Source: Limnohabitans sp. JirII-31 (lineage in GTDB: Bacteria > Pseudomonadota > Gammaproteobacteria > Burkholderiales > Burkholderiaceae_C). Taken from it: a stretch of 64,000 nucleotides of DNA. Position numbers and translations under genes: made by a program. This document shows, piece after piece, positions 53,680 to 62,349 of this stretch. The first letter of the stretch is position 1; every line of letters starts with the position of its first letter. The notes under the pieces are model-generated. The model did no database searches and was not told the origin of the DNA. It was given only the letters and a program-made list of their open reading frames with translations. The stretch spans positions 226,522 through 290,521 of the forward strand of contig NZ_NESA01000003.1 in the NCBI RefSeq assembly GCF_002778315.1, read 5' to 3'.

Positions 53680-54208
53680 TTATTTTTTTGCTTTGACAGC
53701 AGGGATTGTGATGCTGCTCAATTTTTTTATTTCGTTCATTCCCACGAGCGAACGCATCTGACGGATAGCAATACCGTTGAGCTGCACCAAACAAGGCTAC
53801 GTTCAACAAATCTGCCTCACTGGCATACACAGTTACCGTCTGTGCCTTGGTCAGTCGCGGGGGGATCAAGTGCGCCTTGATCGCATCGGTGTGGATTTTG
53901 TAGTTCACCTTGGTCAAGGTGCGTTGAAAGTTCCACTCCAACGCGGTGCTCTTCGCTTCTTCGTCTTTGAGACGTTGAAACTCTTTAATGAGGTATAGCT
54001 TGAACTCCGGGCTCAGCCATGATCCAAATTCGAATGCAATGTCTTTGTGTGCAAACGTACCGCCGTATCGCCCTGCTTTTGCCAAAAGGCCAATGGCCCC
54101 TGTGGCATCAATCCATTTCTTGGTCGACAAGTAGAAACTGTTTCGCCCCGCTTCGTTTTTAATTCCCTCGAATTCGAGGGAATTAAAACCTGGGTTGTTG
54201 ATCTGCCA
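53680..54208 (-). pseudogene. KilA-N domain pseudogene, truncated and internally deleted
   Basis: The minus strand encodes a KilA-N-type phage protein fragment with SFYLSTKKWIDATGAIGLLA, KAGRYGGTFAHKDIAFEFGS and IPPRLTKAQTVTVYASEADL. The N-terminal third is missing. After LNVALFG at about 53785 the original frame is lost, and the expected C-terminus continues in a different frame as QLNGIAIRQMRSLVGMNE, ending at 53680. This means an internal deletion together with a frameshift. The AT-rich composition differs from the neighbours and points to phage or island DNA. Confidence 0.8.
54157..54188. repeat. Perfect 32-bp palindrome
   Basis: The 16-base half TTTTAATTCCCTCGAA at 54157-54172 is followed directly by its exact complement, giving a 32-bp palindrome without a spacer. 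It lies inside the KilA-N pseudogene and would form a hairpin in RNA or single-stranded DNA. Confidence 0.9.
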
Positions 54209-54216
54209 ACAAATGC

Positions 54217-54240
54217 AAAAAAGCCACCCGAAGGTGGCTT
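54217..54240 (-). terminator. Terminator of the TTT receptor gene
   Basis: On the minus strand AAGCCACC, the tetraloop TTCG and GGTGGCTT are followed by a run of T. The 8-bp stem with a stable UUCG loop is a strong intrinsic terminator, 19 bases after the receptor stop. Confidence 0.93.
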
Positions 54241-54259
54241 CAGCCAAAGCACTGCCCGC

Positions 54260-55243
54260 TCAATCCGCTGACACACCCGCCTTGCGAATGATCGGGTCCC
54301 ACTTGGCGATCTCGGCCTCCAAGTGGGTTTTCAAACCTTGGGGCGTGATTTTTTCCAGCGGTGGAATGTCTGAGCTGAGGTCTGCCATGCGTTGTTTGAC
54401 CGTGGGGTCTTGCATGGCAAAGCGCAAGGCGGCGTTGATTTTGTCAAGCACCGGTGCGGGTGTGCCTTTGGGCGCGTACATGCCGTGCCAGACCTTGACT
54501 TCAAAGCCTTTGAGTCCTTGCTCGTCGAGCGTGGGAATGTTGGGCAACGCGGCCAGCCGCTTGGTGGTGGTGACGCCATACACCTTGACGCGGCCCTCTT
54601 TGATCATGGGCACGGTCTGCGTGGTTTGGTCGCACAGCATGTCGACCTGACCACCCAGCAAGTCATTCATGGCGGGGCCTGTGCCTTTGTAGGGAATGGT
54701 GTTGATGTCCACACCGATCATGCTCTTGAACAACAGGCCGCACAGGTTAGACACCGCGCCCAGCCCAGCATCGGCCAAAGACACTTTGTCTTTGTTGGCC
54801 TTGATGTAAGCCAGCAACTCGGGGAAGGTGTTGGCGGGCATGTCTTTGCGCGCCAACAAGGTCATGGGCACATCCAGCACTTGGCCGATGTACTCGAAGT
54901 CTTTGAGCGGATCGAACGGCAGCTTTTTGTACAAGGCAGGCGCGGTGGCCATGCCCATGTGATGCAAGTAGATGGTGTAACCGTTGGGTGCCGCACGCGC
55001 CACCCGGTTGGAGGCAATGGTGCCGCCTGCCCCGTTGACGTTTTCCACCAGCACCGACTGCCCAAGCGATTTGCCCATGGGGATGGCCATCATGCGTGCC
55101 ACCACATCGGTGGGGCCACCCGCAGCGAACGGGATGATCAAGGTGACAGGTTTGTCGGGATAGCTCGGCACGGTGGTTTGGGCTTGCGCCCAGCCGCCAA
55201 ACAGGCAACAAACCAACAGACAAATGGAACGTGTGTTTTTCAT
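54260..55243 (-). CDS. TTT-family (Bug) periplasmic solute-binding protein
   Basis: The 327-residue product is an orphan tripartite tricarboxylate transporter receptor with an N-terminal signal (CLLVCCLFGGWAQAQ) and the motifs YPDKPVTLIIPFAAGGPTDV, NGAGGTIASN and IPYKGTGPAMND. It is the last gene of a set with a CoA-transferase, a hydratase and a second receptor, all minus. The ligand is probably a small organic acid used by these enzymes. Confidence 0.9.
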   Translation of the reverse strand: MKNTRSICLLVCCLFGGWAQAQTTVPSYPDKPVTLIIPFAAGGPTDVVARMMAIPMGKSLGQSVLVENVNGAGGTIASNRVARAAPNGYTIYLHHMGMATAPALYKKLPFDPLKDFEYIGQVLDVPMTLLARKDMPANTFPELLAYIKANKDKVSLADAGLGAVSNLCGLLFKSMIGVDINTIPYKGTGPAMNDLLGGQVDMLCDQTTQTVPMIKEGRVKVYGVTTTKRLAALPNIPTLDEQGLKGFEVKVWHGMYAPKGTPAPVLDKINAALRFAMQDPTVKQRMADLSSDIPPLEKITPQGLKTHLEAEIAKWDPIIRKAGVSAD

Positions 55244-55342
55244 CCAGGGTCCTCAGGTGTGCGACATCGCAGGGGTGCATGGTGAATCACACACACCCTC
55301 ATGCACATCCCGGTTAACCCGCCCTGCCCTTGCAGATGAAGC

Positions 55343-56527
55343 TCAGAGAGGCGGCAGCGTCAGCCCCAACTCTTGCAGAATCGCCTCGGTGTGTTGGCCC
55401 ACCGAGGGAATGTCATCCATGCGGTAGTCAAAGCTGCTTTGCTTGCCCGGCGGCAACAACGCAGGCATAGGCCCGGCGGGTGAACCCACCGAGGTCCAAC
55501 GCGCACGGGCCTGCAACTGCGGGTGCGCCCACACCTCGGCCATGCTGTTCATGCGGGCGTTGGCGATGTGTGCCACGTCCAGCCGCTCAATCACTTGGGC
55601 GGCGGTCAACTCGGCAAAGCTGTCCAGAATGATGTGTTGCAAGGCCACGCGGTGGGTGTTGCGTCGCGCATTGCTGTCAAAGCGCGCATCGGTCGCCAAC
55701 TCGGGTTGCAGCAACACGTGTTGGCAAAACTGCACCCACTCGCGTTCGTTTTGCAAACCCAGCATCACCGTAGCGCCATCGCCCGCCTGGAAAGGCCCAT
55801 ACGGGTAAATGGTGGCATGCGCGGCCCCTGTACGAGGCGGTGGCGAGGCACCGTCCATGGCGTAGTACATGGGAAAACCCATCCACTCGCTCAAGGCTTC
55901 CAGCATGGACACGTCAATGTGCGAGCCCTGCCCGGTTTTGTCGCGCAGCAACAGCGCCGACAAGATGTTGGTGTAGGCGTACATGCCCGCTGCAATGTCG
56001 GCAATCGAGTTGCCGCTTTTGCTGGGCTGCTCGGGCGTGCCCGTGACCGACAAATAACCCGCTTCGCTTTGGATCAGCAAGTCATACGCCTTCTTGTCAC
56101 GGTACGGGCCGTCGTTGCCGTAGCCCGAGATGTCGCACACGATCAAGCGTGGCTGTGCCGCCATCAATGTGGCCGCATCCAGCCCCATGCGCGCGGCCGC
56201 GCCGGGGGCGAGGTTTTGCACCAACACATCGGCCTTGGCCAACAAGGCTTTGAGCACGTGCAGGTGTTGCGGGTCTTTGAGGTCAAGCGCCAAGCTCTCT
56301 TTGGAGCGGTTGACCCACACAAAGTGCGATGACTGGCCGTGGGCACGCTGGTCGTACGCACGGGCAAAGTCGCCCACACCAGGTCGCTCAACCTTGATGA
56401 CGCGGGCACCCAGGTCGGCCAATTGGCGGGTGCAAAACGGTGCCGCGATGGCGTGCTCCAGCGACACCACCGTGATGTGGTCGAGCGGACGGGGCTTGTG
56501 TGGGGCTGAAGGGTTGTGGGATGTCAT
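55343..56527 (-). CDS. CaiB/BaiF family CoA-transferase
   Basis: The 394-residue product is a family III CoA-transferase, with the start VVSLEHAIAAPFCTRQLADLGARVIKVE, the aspartate in YDLLIQSEAGYLSVTG and the DVSMLEALSEWM region. These enzymes move CoA between acids, for example succinyl-CoA to an itaconate- or mesaconate-type acid. Next to a mesaconyl-C4-CoA-hydratase-like gene it likely activates a methylated or unsaturated dicarboxylic acid. The frame is open to 56620, but the ATG at 56527 is the family start. Confidence 0.9.
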   Translation of the reverse strand: MTSHNPSAPHKPRPLDHITVVSLEHAIAAPFCTRQLADLGARVIKVERPGVGDFARAYDQRAHGQSSHFVWVNRSKESLALDLKDPQHLHVLKALLAKADVLVQNLAPGAAARMGLDAATLMAAQPRLIVCDISGYGNDGPYRDKKAYDLLIQSEAGYLSVTGTPEQPSKSGNSIADIAAGMYAYTNILSALLLRDKTGQGSHIDVSMLEALSEWMGFPMYYAMDGASPPPRTGAAHATIYPYGPFQAGDGATVMLGLQNEREWVQFCQHVLLQPELATDARFDSNARRNTHRVALQHIILDSFAELTAAQVIERLDVAHIANARMNSMAEVWAHPQLQARARWTSVGSPAGPMPALLPPGKQSSFDYRMDDIPSVGQHTEAILQELGLTLPPL

Positions 56528-56537
56528 GAGAAATCGA

Positions 56538-57425
56538 TCAGACAAGTTCGGCGCTGGCTTGCATGGTGAGCCAACCAGCATAGTCTTGCGCCCACAGGCG
56601 GATGTGCTGGCCACTGGCATCGGGCTGGCCGCTCACGCGCAGGTGGCGCTGATCGGCACACTCAAACGTGGGGCGCAGGGCTTTGAATTCAAACCGTTTC
56701 ATAGGGCGATCGCTGTGGCGACGCACCAAGTCCACCAGCAAGGTGGCGATCAAGGGGCCATGCACCACCAAACCGGGATAGCCCTCGACCTGGGTGACGT
56801 ACTGGCGGTCGTAGTGGATGCGGTGGCCATTGAAGGTCAGCGCCGAGTAGCGAAACAGCAGCACATCGTCAGGCACCACCTCGCGCTGCCACACGGCGCC
56901 TGGCTGCACTTGCTGCGCAGCCGACAACGGAGCGGGTGCAGCATCACCCGACTGGGCAGCAGGGCGATAGACGATGTCGTGCTCTTCCGTCAAGCACAAG
57001 CCGTGCGCGTTGTGCACCTCGTGTTTGACCAACACAAACAGCAAGTCACCCGTGCGGCCGGCCTTGTGCGTGACCGATTCGATGGTGGAGACACGGCGCA
57101 CCTCGTCACCCACACGCAACGGTGCATGCCAGTGCAAACGCCCACCTGCCCACATGCGACGCGGCAATGGCACAGGCGGCAAAAACCCACCACGCTTGGC
57201 ATGACCGTCGGGGCCAATCTCGGACTGACGGTGGTGTGGCAAAAAGAACAACCAGTGCCACAGCGGCGGCAACTCGGTGCCCGCCACAGGCTCGGCATCG
57301 TCACGGTCCAGCGTGGCACTGAGGGCGCGCAACGGCGCTGGCGTGATGAGGTCATGCAAGCTTTCACTGCGGCCTTGCCAGCTTTGCAAGTGAGCGAGGG
57401 TGTCGGGCGTGAGCAACGTGCTCAT
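56538..57425 (-). CDS. FAS1-like/MaoC dehydratase (mesaconyl-C4-CoA hydratase-like)
   Basis: The 295-residue product has a double hot-dog fold: an N-terminal FAS1-type dehydratase part (LPPLWHWLFFLPHHRQSEIG, GGFLPPVPLPRRMWAGG) and a C-terminal part with FNGHRIHYDRQYV and VHGPLIATLLVDL. This is the layout of 3-methylfumaryl-CoA (mesaconyl-C4-CoA) and itaconyl-CoA hydratases. It follows one TTT receptor and precedes the CoA-transferase by ten bases. Confidence 0.85.
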   Translation of the reverse strand: MSTLLTPDTLAHLQSWQGRSESLHDLITPAPLRALSATLDRDDAEPVAGTELPPLWHWLFFLPHHRQSEIGPDGHAKRGGFLPPVPLPRRMWAGGRLHWHAPLRVGDEVRRVSTIESVTHKAGRTGDLLFVLVKHEVHNAHGLCLTEEHDIVYRPAAQSGDAAPAPLSAAQQVQPGAVWQREVVPDDVLLFRYSALTFNGHRIHYDRQYVTQVEGYPGLVVHGPLIATLLVDLVRRHSDRPMKRFEFKALRPTFECADQRHLRVSGQPDASGQHIRLWAQDYAGWLTMQASAELV

Positions 57426-57430
57426 GGGCG

Positions 57431-58423
57431 TCAGTCCACCGAAGCGCCGGAGCTTTTGACGATCTGTGCCCAGCGCACCATGTCTTCGTTGAGCAAGGCG
57501 GCAAATTGCTCGGGCGTGGTGGGCGCGGCCAACTCCACGCCTTGCAGTTCCAGCTTGTCACGCAAGTCTTTGGCGGCCAAGGCTTTGCCCATGCCGTCTT
57601 GCAACTTGGCCAACACATCGCTCGGTACACCCGCTGGGGCAAACAGGCCAATCCACAGCGTGCCGCTGTAACCCGGCACCACCTCTGACAAAGCAGGCAC
57701 GTCAGGCAAGGCGGGGGAGCGGCGTGGGCTGCTCACCGCCAGCGGCTTAAGTTTGCCGGCCTTGATATGCGACAGCGACGAAGGCAAGCTGGCAAACACC
57801 AGCGGCAACTGCCCACCCAGTACATCGTTCAGGGCTGGTGCCACGCCTTTGTAGGGCACGTGCTGCAAGTCGATGCCAGCCATGCTGTTGAGCATTTCAC
57901 CCAGCAGGTGGTTGAGGGTGCCATTGCCTGCTGAGGCGTATTGGTAAAAGCCGGGTTTGGCTTTGGCCAAGGCGATGAGTTCTTTCACCGAGTTGGGCGC
58001 AAAGCCTGGGTGTGCCAACAACACATTGGGCACGGCACCAATGAGGCTGATGGGCTTGAAGTCTTTCACCGGGTCAAAGCCCGGGTTCTTGTACAGCGCG
58101 GGGTTGATGGCCTGGCTGCTGCTGATGGTCATCAACAAGGTGTACCCGTCTTTGGGCGCTTTGGCGGCGTACTGCGTGCCGATGTTGCCGCCGGCACCGG
58201 GACGGTTTTCAACCGCCACAGGCGCACCCAGCACCTCAGAGAGTTTTTGGCTGACCACACGTCCCACGATGTCGTTGGTGCCACCCGCGGTTTGCGGCAC
58301 CACCATCACAATCGGTTTGCTGGGGTAGTGGCTTTGCGCCATGGCAGCTTGCACACACCAGCCTGTGGCGGTGAACGCCAGCCACACGGCGGCACGAAGA
58401 AGGAGGCGACGTTGGATGTTCAT
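57431..58423 (-). CDS. TTT-family (Bug) periplasmic solute-binding protein
   Basis: The 330-residue product is a second TTT receptor in the CoA-transferase operon. It has a signal peptide (RRLLLRAAVWLAFTATG then WCVQAAMAQS), the motifs YPSKPIVMVVPQTAGGTNDI, RPGAGGNIGT and VPYKGVAPALND. The start at 58423 is set by the signal; the frame extends to 58462. It is the first gene of the unit, transcribed away from hicA. Confidence 0.9.
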   Translation of the reverse strand: MNIQRRLLLRAAVWLAFTATGWCVQAAMAQSHYPSKPIVMVVPQTAGGTNDIVGRVVSQKLSEVLGAPVAVENRPGAGGNIGTQYAAKAPKDGYTLLMTISSSQAINPALYKNPGFDPVKDFKPISLIGAVPNVLLAHPGFAPNSVKELIALAKAKPGFYQYASAGNGTLNHLLGEMLNSMAGIDLQHVPYKGVAPALNDVLGGQLPLVFASLPSSLSHIKAGKLKPLAVSSPRRSPALPDVPALSEVVPGYSGTLWIGLFAPAGVPSDVLAKLQDGMGKALAAKDLRDKLELQGVELAAPTTPEQFAALLNEDMVRWAQIVKSSGASVD

Positions 58424-58520
58424 GGCCGCATTTTGCCGAATCTGCTGTGACAACTGACGCAAGCCTTAGGCCGTCGTCATTCGGCTTGGCAAGAAGTATC
58501 AATAAAGATATCATTACTCA

Positions 58521-58769
58521 ATGGCCAACCTCGACAAAATCTTGGAGCAAATGCGGCGTGAACCTGCCAATGTTCGCTTTGCTGATCTGCACAAGCTTTG
58601 CGAATTTTACTTTGGCAAAGCAAGGCAGCAAGGCGGCAGCCATTCGATTTTCAAAACTCCGTGGCCTGGGGACCCAAGGGTGAACATTCAAAACGACAAA
58701 GGTAAAGCAAAGGCTTATCAGGTCAAGCAAGTACTGTTAGCACTGGACCGATTGGGAGTGAAACCATGA
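58521..58769 (+). CDS. hicA: HicA-type toxin
   Basis: The 82-residue product has the HicA double-stranded RNA-binding-like fold with catalytic His in QGGSHSIFKTPWP. HicA cleaves mRNA and is blocked by HicB. Overlaps hicB by four bases. The direct repeats TATCA at 58497 and 58509 just upstream may be an operator. Confidence 0.85.
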   Translation: MANLDKILEQMRREPANVRFADLHKLCEFYFGKARQQGGSHSIFKTPWPGDPRVNIQNDKGKAKAYQVKQVLLALDRLGVKP

Positions 58770-59089
58770 ACATCAACCACTACACCTACCGCGTGACGTG
58801 GTCACCCGATGACAACGAACATATTGGCCTGTGCGCCGAGTTCCCGTCGCTGTCTTGGTTGGCACCAAGCCCTGAGAAAGCGCTGGCAGGTATCCGCAAA
58901 GTCGTCAGCAACGTGGTGGCAGACATGCAAGCCAACAAAGAGCTGATTCCAGAAGCTTTGTCAGAAAAAAATTACAGTGGTCGCTTCATTGTTCGCGTGC
59001 CATCCGTGGTGCATCGAAGTTTGGCCACCGAGGCTGCTGAGCAAGGCGTCAGCCTCAACCGTTTGGTGTCGGCTAAGTTGGCGATGTGA
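58766..59089 (+). CDS. hicB: HicB-type antitoxin
   Basis: The 107-residue product combines an N-terminal degenerate RNase-H-like HicB domain (YRVTWSPDDNEHIGLCAEFPSLSWL) with a C-terminal ribbon-helix-helix DNA-binding end (RVPSVVHRSLATEAAEQGVSLNRLV). It inhibits HicA and represses the operon. The last 17 bases overlap the 3' end of cobQ on the other strand. Confidence 0.88.
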   Translation: MNINHYTYRVTWSPDDNEHIGLCAEFPSLSWLAPSPEKALAGIRKVVSNVVADMQANKELIPEALSEKNYSGRFIVRVPSVVHRSLATEAAEQGVSLNRLVSAKLAM

Positions 59090-60548
59090 GCAAGCGCCGC
59101 AAGGTGTCCACGCTCATGTGCTTGGCCACAAAATCGGCCAAGCCATCGAACACGGTGTCTAACGTGGGGACGTGTTGACCGAACAAGGCGTGCAGCACAC
59201 GGGGGTCTTCCAACATGCCATGCAGGTAAATGCCCAGCACATTGCCGCTGAGGTTTTGCCATGCCAAATGCGGCAACACCTCCACCGCGCGTTGGCCCGC
59301 GGCTGCCATGGCGGTGTGCTCAGCGGTTTGGCCGTGATGAATTTCATAGCCTTGCACATCCACGCCCGACAGCGCTGACCAAGCCCCCGTGATGGGCGCA
59401 AACGTGGCCTGTGTGTGGCGCACGGTTTTGTCGGTGGCAAACACGGTGACCAAAGGCAGCAAGCCCAAACCGGGTGCATTGCCGTCAATGCCATCGGTGT
59501 CGATCAAGGCTTCGCCCAACATTTGCAGCCCGCCGCAAATGCCCAGCACCGCCCCACCCTGCGCGGCGTGTTGGGCCACGGCCTGATCCAAACCCTGGGC
59601 GCGCAGCCAGGCCAAGTCGCTGCTGGTGTGTTTGGAGCCGGGCAAGATGAGCCAATCGGTGGGCGTCAAGCCCGCCACATCAGCGGGCGTGCGCGCCCAC
59701 ACCAAGCGCAGGCCAGGCACGTTTTTAAGGGGCTGAAATTCATCCAGGTTGCTGATGCGCGGATAGGCCACCACAGCCACGGTGCGGGTGACGGCACCTG
59801 TGCTGCGACTGCGGTCGTCAAACACACCGTCTTCTTCTGGCAAGCCGTGCTGCCACCACATGGGCAAGGTGGCCACGGTGGGCACACCGGTCAAGATTTG
59901 CAATTGCTCGGGCGCAGGTGCCAGCAAGCTGGCATCGCCACGAAACTTGTTGAGCACAAACCCGGCAATGCGCGCCTGGTCGGTGGGCGGCAGCAAGGCC
60001 CAGGTGCCGTACAGATGCGCAAAAGCGCCGCCTTTGTCGATGTCGGTCACCAGCAAGCAGCGTGCGTCGGCGTGTCGTGCCACGCGCAGGTTGACGATGT
60101 CGCTGTCCATCAGGTTGATCTCGGCGGGCGAGCCCGCCCCTTCGATCACCACCACATCGTGCTCAGCCCGCAGCGCATCCAGCGCCGCCGCGATGTGCGG
60201 CCACACATGTTCGCTGCGTTCGCGCCAGGGCGTGTGGGTGAGTGCGTGGTTGACGTCGCCCAGCAACACCACCTGGCTGTGGGTGTCGGCCTCAGGCTTG
60301 AGCAGCAAGGGGTTCATGCGCACGTCGGGCACGGCACGCGCCGCCAAGGCCTGAAAGTACTGGGCCGAACCGATCTCGCCCAAGCCGTGGGCAGAGGCCA
60401 CCACCCGGGCGTTGTTGCTCATGTTTTGCGCTTTGAACGGTGCCACCTTGAAACCCTGGCGCGCATACCAGCGGCACAAGGCCGTGGCCAACCAGCTTTT
60501 ACCCGCCCCACTGGACGTGCCGAGCACCATGACACAACGTGCGGTCAT
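59073..60548 (-). CDS. cobQ: Cobyric acid synthase
   Basis: CobQ amidates side chains of adenosylcobyrinic acid a,c-diamide, a late step in cobalamin synthesis or salvage. The 491-residue product has the P-loop GTSSGAGKSWLATALCRW, an N-terminal ATPase domain and a C-terminal type 1 glutamine amidotransferase domain with Cys in LGICGGLQMLGEAL and the conserved His in YEIHHGQT. The ATG overlaps the btuD stop. The open frame reaches 60665 without support. Confidence 0.95.
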   Translation of the reverse strand: MTARCVMVLGTSSGAGKSWLATALCRWYARQGFKVAPFKAQNMSNNARVVASAHGLGEIGSAQYFQALAARAVPDVRMNPLLLKPEADTHSQVVLLGDVNHALTHTPWRERSEHVWPHIAAALDALRAEHDVVVIEGAGSPAEINLMDSDIVNLRVARHADARCLLVTDIDKGGAFAHLYGTWALLPPTDQARIAGFVLNKFRGDASLLAPAPEQLQILTGVPTVATLPMWWQHGLPEEDGVFDDRSRSTGAVTRTVAVVAYPRISNLDEFQPLKNVPGLRLVWARTPADVAGLTPTDWLILPGSKHTSSDLAWLRAQGLDQAVAQHAAQGGAVLGICGGLQMLGEALIDTDGIDGNAPGLGLLPLVTVFATDKTVRHTQATFAPITGAWSALSGVDVQGYEIHHGQTAEHTAMAAAGQRAVEVLPHLAWQNLSGNVLGIYLHGMLEDPRVLHALFGQHVPTLDTVFDGLADFVAKHMSVDTLRRLLTSPT

Positions 60549-61342
60549 ACAGCCCCCTGAGATGAGATATGAGGCACCACCACCCACTGCTGGGCCACAG
60601 CATGGATGGCAATGCGGTGTTCGAACACCGCTTCCACAGCGCGGTGCGTGGCCGCTTGTGCGCAAGCGCCCTGAAACACCACCCGCCCGGCTTGCATCAG
60701 CACCAGTTCATCAGCCTGCAAGGCCATGCCGATTTCGTGCAGCACACTGACCACGGTTTTGCCCTCGGCCACCAAGGCGCGCATCTGCTGCAACCAGTCC
60801 ACTTGGTAAGGCGGGTCAAGATTGGCCAAGGGTTCGTCCATCAACAAGACCTGCGCTTGCACCGCCAGCGCACGCGCCAGCAACACGCGTTGGCGTTCGC
60901 CGCCCGACAAGGCCCCCAAGCGCCGCTCACGCCAGTCCCACGACTGGGTGGCATGCAGCGCGCGCATCACCTCGGCATGGTCTTGTGCACTGGGGCCAGC
61001 CAGCCAATCTTGGTGTGGCAAGCGCCCCAGCATCACCACATCCCAGACACGCACATCGTCTGACGCCGCTTCGCTTTGTCCCAACCAAGCCAGCTGCTGC
61101 GCACGTGCACGGCGGTGCATGGCTTGCACCGGTTGGTCAAACCAGAACACCTGGCCTTGGGCTGCGGGCAACACACCCGCCAGCACCTTGAGCAGGCTGG
61201 ATTTGCCAGCGCCATTGGGGCCGACGATGCTGGTCCAGCGCCCGGCGGCAAACGTGGCATTCACATCCTGCAACACGGGGCGACGGCCCAAGGACACATG
61301 CAGCCCTTGAGCCCGCAAGGCCATGCGGGTTGAGGTGTTCAT
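60545..61342 (-). CDS. btuD: Cobalamin ABC transporter ATPase
   Basis: The 265-residue ATPase has Walker A GPNGAGKSSLLK, the signature LSGGERQRV and Walker B VLLMDEPLANLDP. It is a FecCD-type (BtuD) importer ATPase, partner of the permease that overlaps it by four bases. The much longer open frame on this strand (to 62245) is not coding upstream of 61342. Cobalamin as the substrate is inferred from cobQ and the BtuF-like genes. Confidence 0.92.
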   Translation of the reverse strand: MNTSTRMALRAQGLHVSLGRRPVLQDVNATFAAGRWTSIVGPNGAGKSSLLKVLAGVLPAAQGQVFWFDQPVQAMHRRARAQQLAWLGQSEAASDDVRVWDVVMLGRLPHQDWLAGPSAQDHAEVMRALHATQSWDWRERRLGALSGGERQRVLLARALAVQAQVLLMDEPLANLDPPYQVDWLQQMRALVAEGKTVVSVLHEIGMALQADELVLMQAGRVVFQGACAQAATHRAVEAVFEHRIAIHAVAQQWVVVPHISSQGAV

Positions 61343-62349
61343 AAAGCCCCCCCTGACCCTTGTTCTTGCCCTTGGTTGCGGTGCATGAGCCACAACAAAT
61401 AGACACCGCCCAACACGGCGGTGAGCAGCCCCACCGGCAACTCTTGCGGGGCCAGCACAGCGCGCGCCAGCACGTCGGCCCACAACAGCAACGCCCCCCC
61501 CATGCCCGCCGACAACACCCCGCCCCAGCGGTGGGTGCTGTGGGTGATGGCGCGCACCACATGCGGCGCGACCAAGCCCACAAAGGCAATCAAGCCCAGT
61601 TGTGCCACAGCGGTGGCCGTGGCCAACGAGAGCACGCCCACCAACACCACCCGCATGGGCCCCAGAGGCAGCCCCAAACTCAAAGTGGTGGACTCGCCCA
61701 AACTCAGCGCATCCAACAAGGGGCTCAGCCATGCCGCCAGCGCGCTGCACAACAGCAGCACCGCCAACATCAACCCGCAAGCCGGCCAACTGACAAACGC
61801 GGTCGAGCCCAACACAAAGCCTTGCATGCCTTGCAACACTTCGGGGCGCAACAAGGTGATGAGCGACGACACCGCGCCCAGCACCACGCCCACAATCACA
61901 CCCGCCAACAACAAACGCAAGCTGTGCTGCACGCCACGCGCCAACACCAGCGTGAGCCCCACCGCCAACACGGCCCCTCCAAACGCCATGCCCGTGAGTC
62001 CCACATGCAGCCACAGCCCTGTTGCCACGCTGGGCCCCAACAGTGCCAAGCCCAGCGCCACACCCAGCGACGCACCGGAGGCGCTGCCCAACAAATACGG
62101 ATCGGCCAAGGGGTTGCGAAACAAACCCTGCGCCAGCGCACCGGCCAGCCCCAACAAAGCACCGCCCACCCAAGCGCCGATCGAGCGCGGCAGACGGATG
62201 TCCCACACGATTTGCCAAGACAAGGGGTCTTGCCAAAGCGCCCACACGCGAGATACCCCTGTGCTGCCCACCGCGCTGCCCATCACCAAGCCGATCAGAC
62301 TGAGCAGCAGCAACACGCTGCCAAAGTGCCAGGGGCGTATGGCTTTCAT
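61339..62349 (-). CDS. btuC: Cobalamin ABC transporter permease (FecCD family)
   Basis: The 336-residue membrane protein has the FecCD/BtuC pattern with LPRSIGAWVGGALLGLAGALAQGLFRNPLADPYLLGSASGASLG, then about ten helices and an EAA-like cytoplasmic loop. It is the channel of the vitamin B12 (or iron complex) importer. Stops and starts overlap by four bases with the neighbours on both sides. The binding proteins suggest cobalamin. Confidence 0.92.
   Translation of the reverse strand: MKAIRPWHFGSVLLLLSLIGLVMGSAVGSTGVSRVWALWQDPLSWQIVWDIRLPRSIGAWVGGALLGLAGALAQGLFRNPLADPYLLGSASGASLGVALGLALLGPSVATGLWLHVGLTGMAFGGAVLAVGLTLVLARGVQHSLRLLLAGVIVGVVLGAVSSLITLLRPEVLQGMQGFVLGSTAFVSWPACGLMLAVLLLCSALAAWLSPLLDALSLGESTTLSLGLPLGPMRVVLVGVLSLATATAVAQLGLIAFVGLVAPHVVRAITHSTHRWGGVLSAGMGGALLLWADVLARAVLAPQELPVGLLTAVLGGVYLLWLMHRNQGQEQGSGGAL

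Noticed and set aside
56130..57671. 513-codon plus-strand frame over the CoA-transferase and hydratase
   Set aside because: It crosses two real genes in antisense and has no homologous look.
61343..62245. Longer btuD product starting at 62245
   Set aside because: The first 300 residues are btuC read in another frame; the ABC ATPase clearly begins at 61342.
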